A stretch of DNA of 40,895 nucleotides from CAYONM01 sp964405325 (GTDB taxonomy: Bacteria > Planctomycetota > UBA11346). Every line of letters begins with the position of its first letter. Position 1 is the first letter of the stretch. Of the stretch, positions 16,691 to 25,389 are shown piece after piece. Position numbers and translations under genes: made by a program. The notes below the pieces were generated by a model that did no database searches, was not told the origin of the DNA, and saw nothing but the letters and a program-made list of their open reading frames with translations. Location: positions 1-40,895 of the forward strand of contig CAYONM010000008.1 in NCBI GenBank assembly GCA_964405325.1, read 5' to 3'.

Positions 16691-16710
16691 TATTGCACTT
16701 GGCGTGCCAA
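16691..16710 (-). promoter_or_regulatory. Sigma-54 (-24/-12) promoter of the receiver gene
   Basis: The minus strand reads TTGGCACGCCAAGTGCAATA. It has the -24 element TTGGCACG, GG and GC separated by exactly 10 bases, and a -12 element TGCAA. Consensus is TGGCACG-N4-TTGCW; one base of the -12 box differs. Start of transcription would fall near 16683, leaving a short leader with GGAGG before ATG 16666. Confidence 0.8.
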
Positions 16711-16770
16711 TAGTGTGGATTTGGCGAAAGCTTGTTCTGGCAGTGACTTAGAAAGAAGCGCGAAAGAGCG

Positions 16771-16819
16771 AGTCCTGCAAGAAAACGTGCAGGACTTTTA
16801 GGAACGTTTCGTAAGTCCT
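16771..16819. promoter_or_regulatory. Dyad sites upstream of the sigma-54 promoter (putative activator binding sites)
   Basis: AGTCCTGCA (16771-16779) and TGCAGGACT (16788-16796) form a 9-bp dyad with an 8-base spacer. A second dyad, AGGACTT (16791-16797) with AAGTCCT (16813-16819), shares its left arm. The half-sites AGTCCT/AGGACT recur every 20-23 bases, about two helical turns. They lie about 75-125 bases upstream of the -12 element, the usual place for NtrC-family enhancers. Confidence 0.6.
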
Positions 16820-16981
16820 TTTTGGCAGCTTTGTTAGCTACTGACAGGAAGCTTGACGCTGCAATGTTTCTTGCCGTGTTCGTGTTGATTCAAAGCGACC
16901 ATGTCGAGTAGCGCCCGTATCGTGCGGCAGAGGCAAGGCGCGATGAGAAGCAGTCGCAACGCTCCATCGAGGAAATCGCAA

Positions 16982-17024
16982 CGCTGCGCCGCGAAGAATT
17001 ATGAAAGGTGTCCGAAAGCTATTT
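16982..17024 (-). repeat. Dispersed repeat, uninterrupted copy
   Basis: Read on the minus strand, this 43-bp stretch starts AAATAGCTTTCGGACACC and continues TTTCATAATTCTTCGCGG up to CGCAGCG. The same two parts (18 and 25 bases, both identical) recur at 25616-25633 and 25766-25790, where 132 bases separate them. Similarity appears to continue more weakly to about 16880. A dyad GTGTCC/GGACAC (17008-17033) lies just after the ntrC-type gene and, followed by a T-rich stretch, could end its transcript. Confidence 0.7.
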
Positions 17025-17037
17025 ATGGGACACGGCA

Positions 17038-18477
17038 CTATTGCTTTTTGTTCAAGCGCTGATTCAGTGCCTGCCGTGAGATCCCCAGAAAGTGTGCCGC
17101 GGCGCCTTGGTTGCCATCGGCTCGACGCAGGGCCTCGGCGATCAGCAATTCCTGCACCTGCTTCAGGGACGGCAGGGTTCGCCAGCGACTGAAATCCCAG
17201 CGCCGCTGGATGACGCCGGAATCGTCGTCATCGCTGGTTGCTTGGCTATCCAGCCGTTGTCGGAAGGGGGACAGTGGCAGGCGACCACCGCGGACCTGGC
17301 TGACCGCGTCGTGGACCATGCCTTCCAGTTCGCGGACGTTGCCCGGAAAGGCGTAGCCTGCCAGCAAGGCGTAGAGCTCGCGGGGAATGCGTGGAACACG
17401 CTGATTTAATTGGTCGGCCGAATGCCGGACGAAGTGGTCCATGAGCAGCGGGATGTCCCGCTTGCGGTCCCGCAAGGGGGGCAGGTGGATGTGATGAGTC
17501 TGCAGTCGGTAGTACAGATCGCGCCGGAAAACCTGCTCCTGGTTGATGTCGCGATTGGTCGCCACCACCAGCCGGCAGGTTGCCTGCCGGCTGTGGTCGC
17601 TGCCTAAGGGATAATACTCGTGCTCCTGCAGCAGGCGTAGCAGTTTGATCTGACAGGTCTCCGGCAGGTCGCCGATCTCGTCCAGGAAGAGGGTGCCGCC
17701 AGCGGCTTGCTCAATGAAACCAGGGCGCTTCTCGATCGCGCCGGTGTAGGCGCCTTTCACATGCCCGAACAGGGCCGAGGAGAAGGCGGTATCGTCCAGG
17801 CCGGCGGTATTGACCGCCACGAAGGGCCCGTGGTCGCCGCGGCTGCGATGGATGGCGCGGGCGATCAATTCCTTGCCGGTACCGGTTTCGCCGGTGATCA
17901 GCACCGGTTGATCCGAGTCGCTGATGGCTTCGATGTACTGGAACAGCAGCCGCATCGCGTCATCGGCGGTGATCAGATCATGGAAGTGTTCGGGGTGTCG
18001 GATGCCGTGCGCGAGGAAATTCTGACGCAGGCGGTCGTTTTCGCGTTCCAGTTGTCGCATCGACATCAGTTGGCCGGCCAGGGCTACAATCTGCGATCGC
18101 TCGACGGGCTTGACCAGGTAGTTGGTGGCGCCCAATCGCATGCAGTTTACGGCAGTGGCGGCATCCTGGGCCGCAGTCAGCATGACGATGGGCAGGTCTG
18201 GATGCTGTTCGCGCAGTTCCGCCAGGATCTCGTCGCCATTGCGATGTGGCATCCACAGATCCAGGAAGATCAGGTCGTAGCTACCTCGGGTGACCGTGGC
18301 GACCACCTCGCGGGCGTTGGAGCACGTGTCCACCGGGCCAATGCCATCGGCACGCAGAGCGGCGGCGACCGTGCGCAAGATGATGTCGTCATCGTCCACC
18401 AACAACACCGTTGCCGGCTCGGCGACGGTGTCGTGGTGGCCATGGCTGTCCTCGTTGGCAGCTGAGCCCGCAGACAT
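17038..18477 (-). CDS. NtrC-type sigma-54-dependent response regulator
   Basis: The protein has 479 residues from ATG 18477. Two other in-frame starts are possible: GTG 18528, just after the ileS stop, and ATG 18567 inside ileS; none has a good ribosome-binding site. The receiver domain (about 22-140) has VLLVDDDD, acceptor D73 (IFLDLWMPHRNGD), T101 and K123. The AAA+ domain (about 165-400) has Walker A GETGTGKE at 196-203, GAYTGA at 242-247 (a form of the GAFTGA sigma-54 contact loop) and Walker B GGTLFLDEIGDL. The C-terminal Fis-type helix-turn-helix is ADGNQGAAAHFLGISRQALN. It follows ileS closely on the same strand. The nearest sigma-54 promoter, with dyad sites, lies just downstream before the receiver gene, which is its probable target. 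The partner kinase is not in the window. Confidence 0.92.
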   Translation of the reverse strand: MSAGSAANEDSHGHHDTVAEPATVLLVDDDDIILRTVAAALRADGIGPVDTCSNAREVVATVTRGSYDLIFLDLWMPHRNGDEILAELREQHPDLPIVMLTAAQDAATAVNCMRLGATNYLVKPVERSQIVALAGQLMSMRQLERENDRLRQNFLAHGIRHPEHFHDLITADDAMRLLFQYIEAISDSDQPVLITGETGTGKELIARAIHRSRGDHGPFVAVNTAGLDDTAFSSALFGHVKGAYTGAIEKRPGFIEQAAGGTLFLDEIGDLPETCQIKLLRLLQEHEYYPLGSDHSRQATCRLVVATNRDINQEQVFRRDLYYRLQTHHIHLPPLRDRKRDIPLLMDHFVRHSADQLNQRVPRIPRELYALLAGYAFPGNVRELEGMVHDAVSQVRGGRLPLSPFRQRLDSQATSDDDDSGVIQRRWDFSRWRTLPSLKQVQELLIAEALRRADGNQGAAAHFLGISRQALNQRLNKKQ

Positions 18478-18529
18478 GCGAGACGATAGGCCGGCGCGCT
18501 GATCGCAGCAAGCAATGCTTGCAGTCACG

Positions 18530-21500
18530 TCAGCGCTTTTCGATGGCAAAGGTGATGCCTTGGTCATTCCAGGTCAGGGATTCCGTTTGCGCGGAATCGG
18601 CCGCATGGATCTGTGTTGCCAGGACCTCGGTGGCGATGCTGTCGGCGTGTTCGGCCATGGCGCTGTGCACCTCCTGGCTGTCGCTGTGCCAGTGCAGCTG
18701 GATGCGATCGCTGACCGCCAGATCAGCGGCCTTGCGCGCTGCCTGGATGGCGGAGACCAGATCGCGTGCCAAGCCCTCGCGCTGGAGTGCCGGAGTGGTT
18801 TCGGTATCCAGGACCACGGTGATGAAGCCATCGGTGGCCATGGCAGCGCTCGTGCTGGTTTCCCGTTGCAGCAGCACGTCTTCCAGGGTCAGCGCTTCCT
18901 CGGCCACGGTCAGCGCGTCGCCGGCTTCCAATTGCGCCACCTCATCGAAACCCCAGGTCCGCAATTCAACCCCGATCTGTTTCAGTTTCGGTCCGCAGCG
19001 TTTGCCGAGGCGCTTGAAGTTGGGTTTCACGGTGATGGTGCAGAAATGGTGCTCATCACCGGCCCATTCCACCTGTTTGACATTCAGCTCCTGGGCCAGT
19101 TCGCGCTCGCCATCCAGCACCGCCTGTTTGATGGCGGGATCGCGATGCACGATGGTGACCTTGGCCAGCGGCTGTCGGATCTTGATTTTGTGGCCCTCGC
19201 GGATCTTGCGGCCCAGACTGGCGGCGGCGCGGATGACGTGCACCTGTCGTTCCAGCTGCTCATCGATCAGGCTCTGATCGACGCTGGGGAAATCGCACCA
19301 GTGCACCGATGCCGGTGCTTGCGGATCCACAGGCCGCATCAGGCGTTGGTAGACCGCTTCGGTCAGGAAGGGCATGAAGGGCGCGAGCACCTTGGCGAAA
19401 GCTACCAACACCCGGTACAGGGTGGCGAAGGCCGCGGCCTTGTCGCCATCGTCCTCGGATTTCCAGAAGCGACGGCGATTGGTGCGAATGTACCAGTTGG
19501 TCAGATCGTCGATGAAGCCCACCAGGCGCGGTACCACATTATACAAACGATAATGTTCCATCTCGGTGCAGACATCGGTGATCAGACTCTGCAAGACCGA
19601 GAGTACCCAGCGGTCGGCATCGGCGCGCTGATCCACCAGCGGTGCCGGCCAGTGCCGTGGGTCATAGCCGTCGACCTCGGCGTAAGTGGTGAAAAAGGAC
19701 AGCGCATTCCAGTAGGGGATCACCACGGTACGGACGATCTCCTTCAGGCCCTTCTCTGAGAAACGCAGCTCCTCACCGCGTACCACTGGTGAGTCGATCA
19801 GGTAGGCGCGTAGGGCGTCGGCGCCGTAGCGGTCCAGCACCAGGCCGGGATCGGGATAGTTCTTCAGCCGCTTCGACATCTTCTTGCCGTCTTCGGCCAG
19901 GATCATGCCGGTTACCACCACGTTGCGGTAGGGGGCCCGGTCGAACAGCGCGGTGCCATGGATCAGCAGGGTGTAAAACCAGCCGCGGGTCTGGTCCATG
20001 GCTTCGGCAATGAAATGCGCTGGGAAGAATTGCTCCAATTTGTCGGCACGGGCGAAGGGATAGTGCTGTTGGCCGTAGGGCATGGCACCGGACTCGAACC
20101 AACAGTCGAGCACTTCGGGGGTACGGCGATAGGTTTTGCCGTCGCGCTCGATAACCACGTGGTCGACCACGTGTTTGTGCAAATCGTCCACCAGCACGCC
20201 GGACAGCTCGGCCAATTCCTGCCGCGAGCCAACGCAGATGCAGTCGTCCGGATCATCCACATTGACCCACACCGGGATGCAGCTGCCCCAGAAGCGGTTG
20301 CGGGAGATATTCCAGTCACGGGCTTCCCGTAGCCAGTTGCCGAAACGGTTGCTGCCCACTGCTGTCGGTTGCCAATTAACCGTGTCGTTGTTGGCCACCA
20401 GGCGATCGCGCAAATCCTGCACTTTCACATACCAGGCCTCGATGGCGCGGTAGATCAGCGGTGTATCGGTGCGCTCGCAGAAGGGGTAGCTGTGGTTGAC
20501 CGTGGCCTGATGGACGAGTTTGCCTTCGTCTTTCAATCGTCGGATCAGGGCTTTGTCGGCGTCCTTGCAGAATTGGCCCTGGTACTCGGGGACCGCCTCG
20601 GTGAAGCGGGCCTCATTGTCCAGGCCATCCACCATCTCGATCCCGGCGGCACTACAGATGCGGAAGTCGTCTTCGCCATAAGCTGGAGCCATATGCACCA
20701 GACCAGTGCCATCGGCAGTGCTGACGAAGTCGTCGGTCAGCACCACGAAGCTCTTCGCTTGCTCGGCCCAGTATGGAAACAGCGGTTCGTAGTGCCAGCC
20801 GGCCAGGTCCGAGCCGGAGCCGCGCCAGACCACCTCCAACTGTTCCACGTCCTGTTTATAATAAGCGCCGACGCGGGCCTCGGCCAGGATATGGACGGCG
20901 TCCGAATCGCGGATGCCGACGTAGGAGATATCCGGTCCCGCGCAGAGCGCGAGATTTTCCGGCAGGGTCCAGGGGGTGGTGGTCCAGGCCAGCAGATAGC
21001 CGGGGGCTGGCAGCTGCGGACCATCCGTCAGGCGGAAACGGACGGTGATCGCCGGGTCCTGGACCTCCTTGTAGTTGCTGTTGGCCTCGAAATTCGACAA
21101 CGGTGTGGTCAATTTCCAGGAGTAGGGCATGATGCGATGGCTGCGGTAGACCCGTTTTTGGTCCCACAGCTGCTTGAACACCCACCATACCGATTCCATG
21201 AACTCAACGTCCATGGTCTTGTAATCATCGTCAAAATCGATCCAGCGACCCAGCCGGGTGACGGTTTTGCGCCATTCCGCGACGTAGGTCTGTACCATGG
21301 AGCGACACTGCTCGTTGAAAACGTCGATACCCTTCTCGAGGATCTCGCCAGTGCCGTGCAGGCCGAGCGCCTCTTGGGCCAAGGCCTCAATGGGCAGGCC
21401 ATGGCAGTCCCAGCCGAAGCGACGTTCCACCGGATGCCCACGCATGTTCCAGAAGCGAGGCACGATGTCTTTCACCGTACTCTGCAGCAGGTGGCCATAG

Positions 21501-21679
21501 TGCGGCGTGCCGGTCGCGAAAGGCGGGCCGTCGTAGAACACGAAGGGTTCGGCACCCTGTCGGCGCCGATTGCTTTCGTGGAACGCGTCCAGCTCGCGCC
21601 ACAAGTCCAGGATGCCTTCCTCGATTCGTGGGAATTCGATATCGGTGGGGACCTTACGGAAAACCGGGGATTGACTCAT
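18530..21679 (-). CDS. ileS: Isoleucyl-tRNA synthetase, type 2
   Basis: The protein has 1049 residues and charges tRNA-Ile. ATG 21679 is chosen because GGAG lies 7 bases upstream and the N-terminus MSQSPVFRKVPTDIEFPRIE is typical. The HIGH motif is HYGH at 60-63 (PPFATGTPHYGHLL) and the KMSKS motif is KMSKR at 600-604 (GKKMSKRLKNYPDP). The editing domain lies between them, with TTTPWTLPENLAL and GLVHMAPAYGEDDF. HYGH with KMSKRLKNYPDP and a length above 1000 mark the eukaryote-like type 2 enzyme, the class that includes mupirocin-insensitive forms. The anticodon-binding and C-terminal domains are complete; no CxxC zinc site is seen at the end. It is divergent from the next gene with a 95-base spacer and is followed at once by the NtrC-type gene. 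Confidence 0.97.
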   Translation of the reverse strand: MSQSPVFRKVPTDIEFPRIEEGILDLWRELDAFHESNRRRQGAEPFVFYDGPPFATGTPHYGHLLQSTVKDIVPRFWNMRGHPVERRFGWDCHGLPIEALAQEALGLHGTGEILEKGIDVFNEQCRSMVQTYVAEWRKTVTRLGRWIDFDDDYKTMDVEFMESVWWVFKQLWDQKRVYRSHRIMPYSWKLTTPLSNFEANSNYKEVQDPAITVRFRLTDGPQLPAPGYLLAWTTTPWTLPENLALCAGPDISYVGIRDSDAVHILAEARVGAYYKQDVEQLEVVWRGSGSDLAGWHYEPLFPYWAEQAKSFVVLTDDFVSTADGTGLVHMAPAYGEDDFRICSAAGIEMVDGLDNEARFTEAVPEYQGQFCKDADKALIRRLKDEGKLVHQATVNHSYPFCERTDTPLIYRAIEAWYVKVQDLRDRLVANNDTVNWQPTAVGSNRFGNWLREARDWNISRNRFWGSCIPVWVNVDDPDDCICVGSRQELAELSGVLVDDLHKHVVDHVVIERDGKTYRRTPEVLDCWFESGAMPYGQQHYPFARADKLEQFFPAHFIAEAMDQTRGWFYTLLIHGTALFDRAPYRNVVVTGMILAEDGKKMSKRLKNYPDPGLVLDRYGADALRAYLIDSPVVRGEELRFSEKGLKEIVRTVVIPYWNALSFFTTYAEVDGYDPRHWPAPLVDQRADADRWVLSVLQSLITDVCTEMEHYRLYNVVPRLVGFIDDLTNWYIRTNRRRFWKSEDDGDKAAAFATLYRVLVAFAKVLAPFMPFLTEAVYQRLMRPVDPQAPASVHWCDFPSVDQSLIDEQLERQVHVIRAAASLGRKIREGHKIKIRQPLAKVTIVHRDPAIKQAVLDGERELAQELNVKQVEWAGDEHHFCTITVKPNFKRLGKRCGPKLKQIGVELRTWGFDEVAQLEAGDALTVAEEALTLEDVLLQRETSTSAAMATDGFITVVLDTETTPALQREGLARDLVSAIQAARKAADLAVSDRIQLHWHSDSQEVHSAMAEHADSIATEVLATQIHAADSAQTESLTWNDQGITFAIEKR

Positions 21680-21774
21680 GACAGCACTCCAAAGCGAGGC
21701 GGCGGTTCTATGGCGCTGGCTGACAGGGGCAATCCCGTGGCGTTTGGGTGCCAAGCGCCTATCCTGCCGGCGCC

Positions 21775-22878
21775 ATGTCGATGTTGCGCTTCCCGCTCGT
21801 GTTGCTGTTCGTGCTTCCTCTGTTGGCGAGCGAGTTGCCCACCGCGCCGCAGCCGGTCCCCGCCGACCGGCAGCAGGCCTTCCTGCGTGCAGAGCCGCCG
21901 CGCTTGGATACCAGCGATTGGCCGCCCGGTCCGGCGGCTGTCCCCGGTCGGCGTATCTGGCAGCCGGCGCGTTTCAGCGCTTGGCCCAGTCTGGTCTATG
22001 CGGATGAAGCGCGGCACGTGGCCCTGGATATGCCCCTGATCACCGCCGGCCAGATCCGCCTGGGCTGGGCCGAGCAGGTGCATGAATTACCGGTTCCGGA
22101 AGCGCTCATCGGGAAACGGCATGGCGCCCTGCAGCCCATGCCCATGGCACCCGGTTGGCATGAGCTGTTGATCAGCGTGCCCCAGCAGGGCGAACGGCAA
22201 CTGGGTCTGCGCCTGGTCGACATCGCCGATCCGTGGCCGCATACGGGTCTGCGGGCTGGCCAACCGGTGGATGCGGCCGGTCATCCGGTGGTCATACGTA
22301 TGCCACGCTGGCAGTCCGAGCAACAGCGTCGTTGGGCCCTGTTCTCCCGCCGACCACAGGCGCCAACCGGCGAAGCCCTGGTACTGGGTGATCCCTTGGT
22401 TGCCGACAACGACGACGTTTTCCGTGATCTGCCGGCACGCTGTCAGCTTGCTACCGATCCCCTGCACCCGGAGGCCGCCCTGTTGCTGGCTGTTGCTGGC
22501 CTGCAGCCACCGTATCCGCGTCTGCTATGCTGGAGTCCCGGCAATGCCGCTCTGCATAGCGGCACCTGGTCGGCGGAGGAAGCGCGCGTCTTTACGGCCC
22601 TGCGTTTGCGTTTCGATGCCCTGGGCTGGCGTCCGCGTCTGTTGGTGCTGCTACCGCCCTGGCCGGCGGACCCGGCATTACAAGAACAGGCCACCGCCCG
22701 TCGCGAATGGCTCCAGCGGCAGTCCGCCTTTCTGGGCTGGGAGCTGCTGGACGCTGCGGTCCTGGCCGGCCCGGCCCAGCAGGCCAATCGTGTTGCCGAG
22801 GGGGTCTTTACCCGCTATCCACGTGGTGCGGCACAGACGGCGATTCGTGCAGCGTTGCGTGCAGTGCTGGCGCCCTAG
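21775..22878 (+). CDS. Secreted SGNH-hydrolase-like protein with altered nucleophile motif
   Basis: The protein has 367 residues from ATG 21775; GTG 21748 and ATG 21781 are in frame, and none has a clear ribosome-binding site. A signal peptide (LRFPLVLLFVLPLLAS) is followed by a Pro-rich stretch and a beta-rich domain (about 60-190). The C-terminal half resembles an SGNH/GDSL fold: it starts with ALVLGDPLVADNDDVFRDL where GDSL enzymes have GDSL, has LLVLLPPWPADP in a typical beta-strand place, and ends in an amphipathic helix (TAIRAALRAVL). The nucleophile Ser is replaced by Pro and no catalytic DxxH is seen, so it is probably inactive or wrongly assigned. It is followed after 10 bases by a LysM lipoprotein gene, and a cell-wall role is possible. 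I do not recognise a named family with confidence. Confidence 0.8.
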   Translation: MSMLRFPLVLLFVLPLLASELPTAPQPVPADRQQAFLRAEPPRLDTSDWPPGPAAVPGRRIWQPARFSAWPSLVYADEARHVALDMPLITAGQIRLGWAEQVHELPVPEALIGKRHGALQPMPMAPGWHELLISVPQQGERQLGLRLVDIADPWPHTGLRAGQPVDAAGHPVVIRMPRWQSEQQRRWALFSRRPQAPTGEALVLGDPLVADNDDVFRDLPARCQLATDPLHPEAALLLAVAGLQPPYPRLLCWSPGNAALHSGTWSAEEARVFTALRLRFDALGWRPRLLVLLPPWPADPALQEQATARREWLQRQSAFLGWELLDAAVLAGPAQQANRVAEGVFTRYPRGAAQTAIRAALRAVLAP

Positions 22879-22888
22879 GCTGCTGCCC

Positions 22889-23197
22889 ATGCGACGGTTC
22901 CTCCTGCTCTTCATCATGACCACCGCCTTCGTTGGCTGCAGCGCCCTGCGGGATTCCCAGGACGTGGTTCCCGACCGCGGTGGTCATGCTTACAACCCTG
23001 ATGCCCCAGCCGGTGCGCCCGGAGTCGATGCGCCGGTCCGCTTATCGCGTTCGGCTGGGGCCGGTACGGTTACGGTTCTGGCTGGCGAGCGCCTGTATCA
23101 GATTGCCGAGCGTGAGGGCGTGGAGCTGTGGGCCTTGATCGAACGCAACGACTTGGTGGAGCCGGTTCGAGCCGGTGAACGCCTGGAATTGCCCTGA
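22889..23197 (+). CDS. Small LysM-domain lipoprotein
   Basis: The protein has 102 residues. The signal peptide is MRRFLLLFIMTTAFVGC with a lipobox-like FVGC, so Cys17 is probably lipidated. A Pro/Ala/Gly-rich linker is followed by one C-terminal LysM domain (about 58-102): GTVTVLAGERLYQIAEREGV, then ELWALIERNDL and VRAGERLELP. LysM binds peptidoglycan or related glycans. The gene begins 10 bases after the SGNH-like gene and ends 22 bases before rdgB, so the three are probably one transcript. The frame is open far upstream, but the ATG at 22889 is the start that gives the lipoprotein signal. Confidence 0.82.
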   Translation: MRRFLLLFIMTTAFVGCSALRDSQDVVPDRGGHAYNPDAPAGAPGVDAPVRLSRSAGAGTVTVLAGERLYQIAEREGVELWALIERNDLVEPVRAGERLELP

Positions 23198-23219
23198 GGA
23201 CGGCGGGAAAGGAAGCCCT

Positions 23220-23807
23220 ATGTTGCAGACCATTTTGCTGGCAACCAACAACCAACACAAGCTTCGTGAAGTGCGACAGATCCTGGAGCCCTGCGGCCTG
23301 GTAGTGCTTTCGGCCGACGATGTCGGCGGTTTGCCCAAGGTGGTGGAAGACGGCGAGACCTTTGCCGACAACGCCATCAAGAAAGCGATCAGCGGTATGC
23401 AGCATGCCAACCTTCCGACCATCGGCGATGACAGTGGAATCGAAGCGCGTGCGCTGAACTGGGAGCCGGGTGTGCAGAGTGCCCGTTACGCCGGTGCGGA
23501 CTGCGATGACGAGGCCAATAACCGCAAATTGGTCGACGTGTTGCGCGACGAGGCAGACCGCTTTGTGCAGTATCGCTGCGTGATCGCTTTGGCCCGGACC
23601 ACCGGCGAGGTCAATACCTTCGAGGGGACCTTTCCGGGCGAACTGGTGCTGGAACCGCGTGGTAGTGGTGGCTTCGGCTACGACCCCTATGTGCTCATTC
23701 CTGAGCTGGGCCAGACGGTGGCGGAATTGTCTGACGACGAAAAGCATGCCCGTTCGCATCGTGGCCAGGCGCTCCGCGCCTTTGTCGATTGGCTCGAAAG
23801 CGAATAG
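23220..23807 (+). CDS. rdgB: Non-canonical purine NTP pyrophosphatase RdgB/HAM1
   Basis: The protein has 195 residues, the normal family length. It removes ITP, dITP and XTP by hydrolysis to the monophosphate. ATG 23220 has AAGGA 7 bases upstream; an upstream GTG at 23175 lies inside the lysM gene. Motifs in order: LLATNNQHKLREVRQIL (substrate loop), VEDGETFADNAIKKA, GDDSGIEARALNWEPGVQSA (catalytic Asp pair), GSGGFGYDPYV, and ELSDDEKHARSHRGQAL at the C-terminus. All are typical. A hairpin with a T-rich tail about 80 bases after the stop probably ends the transcript. Confidence 0.95.
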   Translation: MLQTILLATNNQHKLREVRQILEPCGLVVLSADDVGGLPKVVEDGETFADNAIKKAISGMQHANLPTIGDDSGIEARALNWEPGVQSARYAGADCDDEANNRKLVDVLRDEADRFVQYRCVIALARTTGEVNTFEGTFPGELVLEPRGSGGFGYDPYVLIPELGQTVAELSDDEKHARSHRGQALRAFVDWLESE

Positions 23808-23886
23808 CCAGTGGGCGCGCCTTGCCAGGGCTGGCCGGTGGCGTACACCCGCCGGCCCGACGTGAACCCCGTATTGGATGACAACG

Positions 23887-23949
23887 AAGGCGAGGTTTTG
23901 CCCGCAAGCCAAGTTGCCATTATTGGGTTTCACCTCGCCTTTCTGCTTT
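23887..23949 (+). terminator. Long hairpin followed by T-rich stretch after rdgB
   Basis: AAGGCGAGGT (23887-23896) pairs with ACCTCGCCTT (23932-23941), with inner GCCC/GGGT pairing in the 35-base loop. TCTGCTTTTT follows. A second, weaker hairpin, CCTCGG (23955-23960) with CCGAGG (23986-23991), lies before serS. No T-box signature was recognised in the serS leader. Confidence 0.55.
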
Positions 23950-24090
23950 TTGGTCCTCGGACATTCGTCCCGCGGACCCCGTCCTCCGAGGCCGCAGATG
24001 ATTTGCATCTACTGCCTTTCTGTGACACGACTTAGAGACGGAAATCCGCAAAATTCTGGCAATCCTGCAGCCTTGAGGGACTCACGCATC

Positions 24091-25389
24091 ATGATCGATC
24101 TGCATCATTTCCGCCACGATCCTGATTTCTATCGCCAGGCTTGGGAGCGCCGTGGTACCGACGTCGATGTCGATGCCCTGCTGGCCCAGGATCAGCGTGT
24201 CCGCGAGCTGAAAACCGCGGCCGAGAGCAAGCGCGCCGAAGCCAACCAGGCTTCCAGGGCCATTGGCCAGGCGGCTCGTGCTGGGGCGGACGTCGCCGCG
24301 GCCAAAGCCGCGGCGCGGGAACTGTCCGATGTTGCCAAAGAGTTGAACGAGCAACGCACCTCGGCCGAGCAGGTGCTGCACGATGCCGTGTTGCGTCTGC
24401 CCAATCCCTGTCTGGCTTCTGCCCCCGAGGGTCTGGATGAAAGCGCCAACCAGGTGCGCGAGTCATGGGGTGAGATGCCGGCCTTCGACTTTGAACCCAA
24501 ACCGCATTGGGAGCTGGCGCCAGCGTTGGATATTATCGATTTCGAGCGTGGCAGTAAAATATCGGGATCCGGCTTCGTGGTCTACAAGGGCTTGGGCGCC
24601 CGTCTACAGCGAGCGCTGATCAATTATTTCATCACCTACCTCACCGAACAGGGCGGCTATACCGAATTGCAGACCCCGCTTCTGGTGACGCCGGATACCA
24701 TGCAGGGCACAGGCCAGTTGCCGAAATTCGGTGATCAGTTGTATGCCTGTCGCGAAGCTGATCTGCTGTTGATTCCCACGGCCGAGGTGCCGATCACCAA
24801 CCTGCACCGAGATGAGATCTTTGACGCCGAGCAGCTGCCGATCCGCTATTGTGGCCATACCCCTTGTTTCCGGCGTGAAGCTGGTGCGGCCGGTGTGGGC
24901 ACCCGCGGCATCACCCGCGTGCATCAGTTCGACAAGGTGGAAATGGTCTGGTTGACCACGCCCGAGCGCAGCGAGGCCGATCTGCTGACCCTGCGCGGTA
25001 ACGCCGAGGCTCTGCTGCAGGGCCTGGGTTTGCACTATCGGATCCTGGACCTGTGTGCCGGTGATACCGGATTCTCCGCAGCTCACACCTACGATTTGGA
25101 GGTCTGGAGCGCCGGCACCGGCACCTGGCTGGAAGTCAGCTCCTGTTCCACTTTCACCGATTTCCAGGCTCGCCGCGCCAATCTGCGCTACCGCCCTGCG
25201 CCGGGTGAAAAACTTGCCTACCTGCACACCCTCAACGGCTCCGGCCTGGCCTTGCCGCGTGTGGTGATCGGTATTCTGGAGACCTACCAGCAGGCCGATG
25301 GCAGCGTGGTGGTGCCGGAGGTGTTGCGGCCGTTTATGGGGTGTGAGCGGATTGGGGCCGAGCCCGGGCTTCGTGCTGTGTCCCATTAA
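24091..25389 (+). CDS. serS: Seryl-tRNA synthetase
   Basis: The protein has 432 residues, the usual length. ATG 24091 (MIDLHHFRHDPDFYRQAWER) has GAGGGA 10 bases upstream; the frame is open 71 codons further but that part is not conserved-looking. The N-terminal tRNA-binding coiled coil spans about 25-110 (KTAAESKRAEANQASRAIG). The class II core follows: motif 1 region ALINYFITYL, the serine-site loop TAEVPITNLH, motif 2 PCFRREAGAAGVGTRGITRV with HQFDKVEM, and SSCSTFTDFQARR. Motif 3 is LPRVVIGILETYQ, ending in VPEVLRPFMG. It stands alone between rdgB and a repeat-rich gap. Confidence 0.97.
   Translation: MIDLHHFRHDPDFYRQAWERRGTDVDVDALLAQDQRVRELKTAAESKRAEANQASRAIGQAARAGADVAAAKAAARELSDVAKELNEQRTSAEQVLHDAVLRLPNPCLASAPEGLDESANQVRESWGEMPAFDFEPKPHWELAPALDIIDFERGSKISGSGFVVYKGLGARLQRALINYFITYLTEQGGYTELQTPLLVTPDTMQGTGQLPKFGDQLYACREADLLLIPTAEVPITNLHRDEIFDAEQLPIRYCGHTPCFRREAGAAGVGTRGITRVHQFDKVEMVWLTTPERSEADLLTLRGNAEALLQGLGLHYRILDLCAGDTGFSAAHTYDLEVWSAGTGTWLEVSSCSTFTDFQARRANLRYRPAPGEKLAYLHTLNGSGLALPRVVIGILETYQQADGSVVVPEVLRPFMGCERIGAEPGLRAVSH

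Noticed and set aside
16838..17038. 66-codon minus-strand open frame after the NtrC-type gene
   Set aside because: It is made of the dispersed repeat and has no ribosome-binding site.
20369..22039. 556-residue plus-strand open frame
   Set aside because: Antisense to ileS; no start signal or domain, typical GC-rich shadow.
23070..24008. 312-residue minus-strand open frame over rdgB
   Set aside because: Antisense to a well-supported gene; no motif.
23950..24090. T-box riboswitch in the serS leader
   Set aside because: Hairpins are present but no T-box sequence or specifier loop could be recognised.
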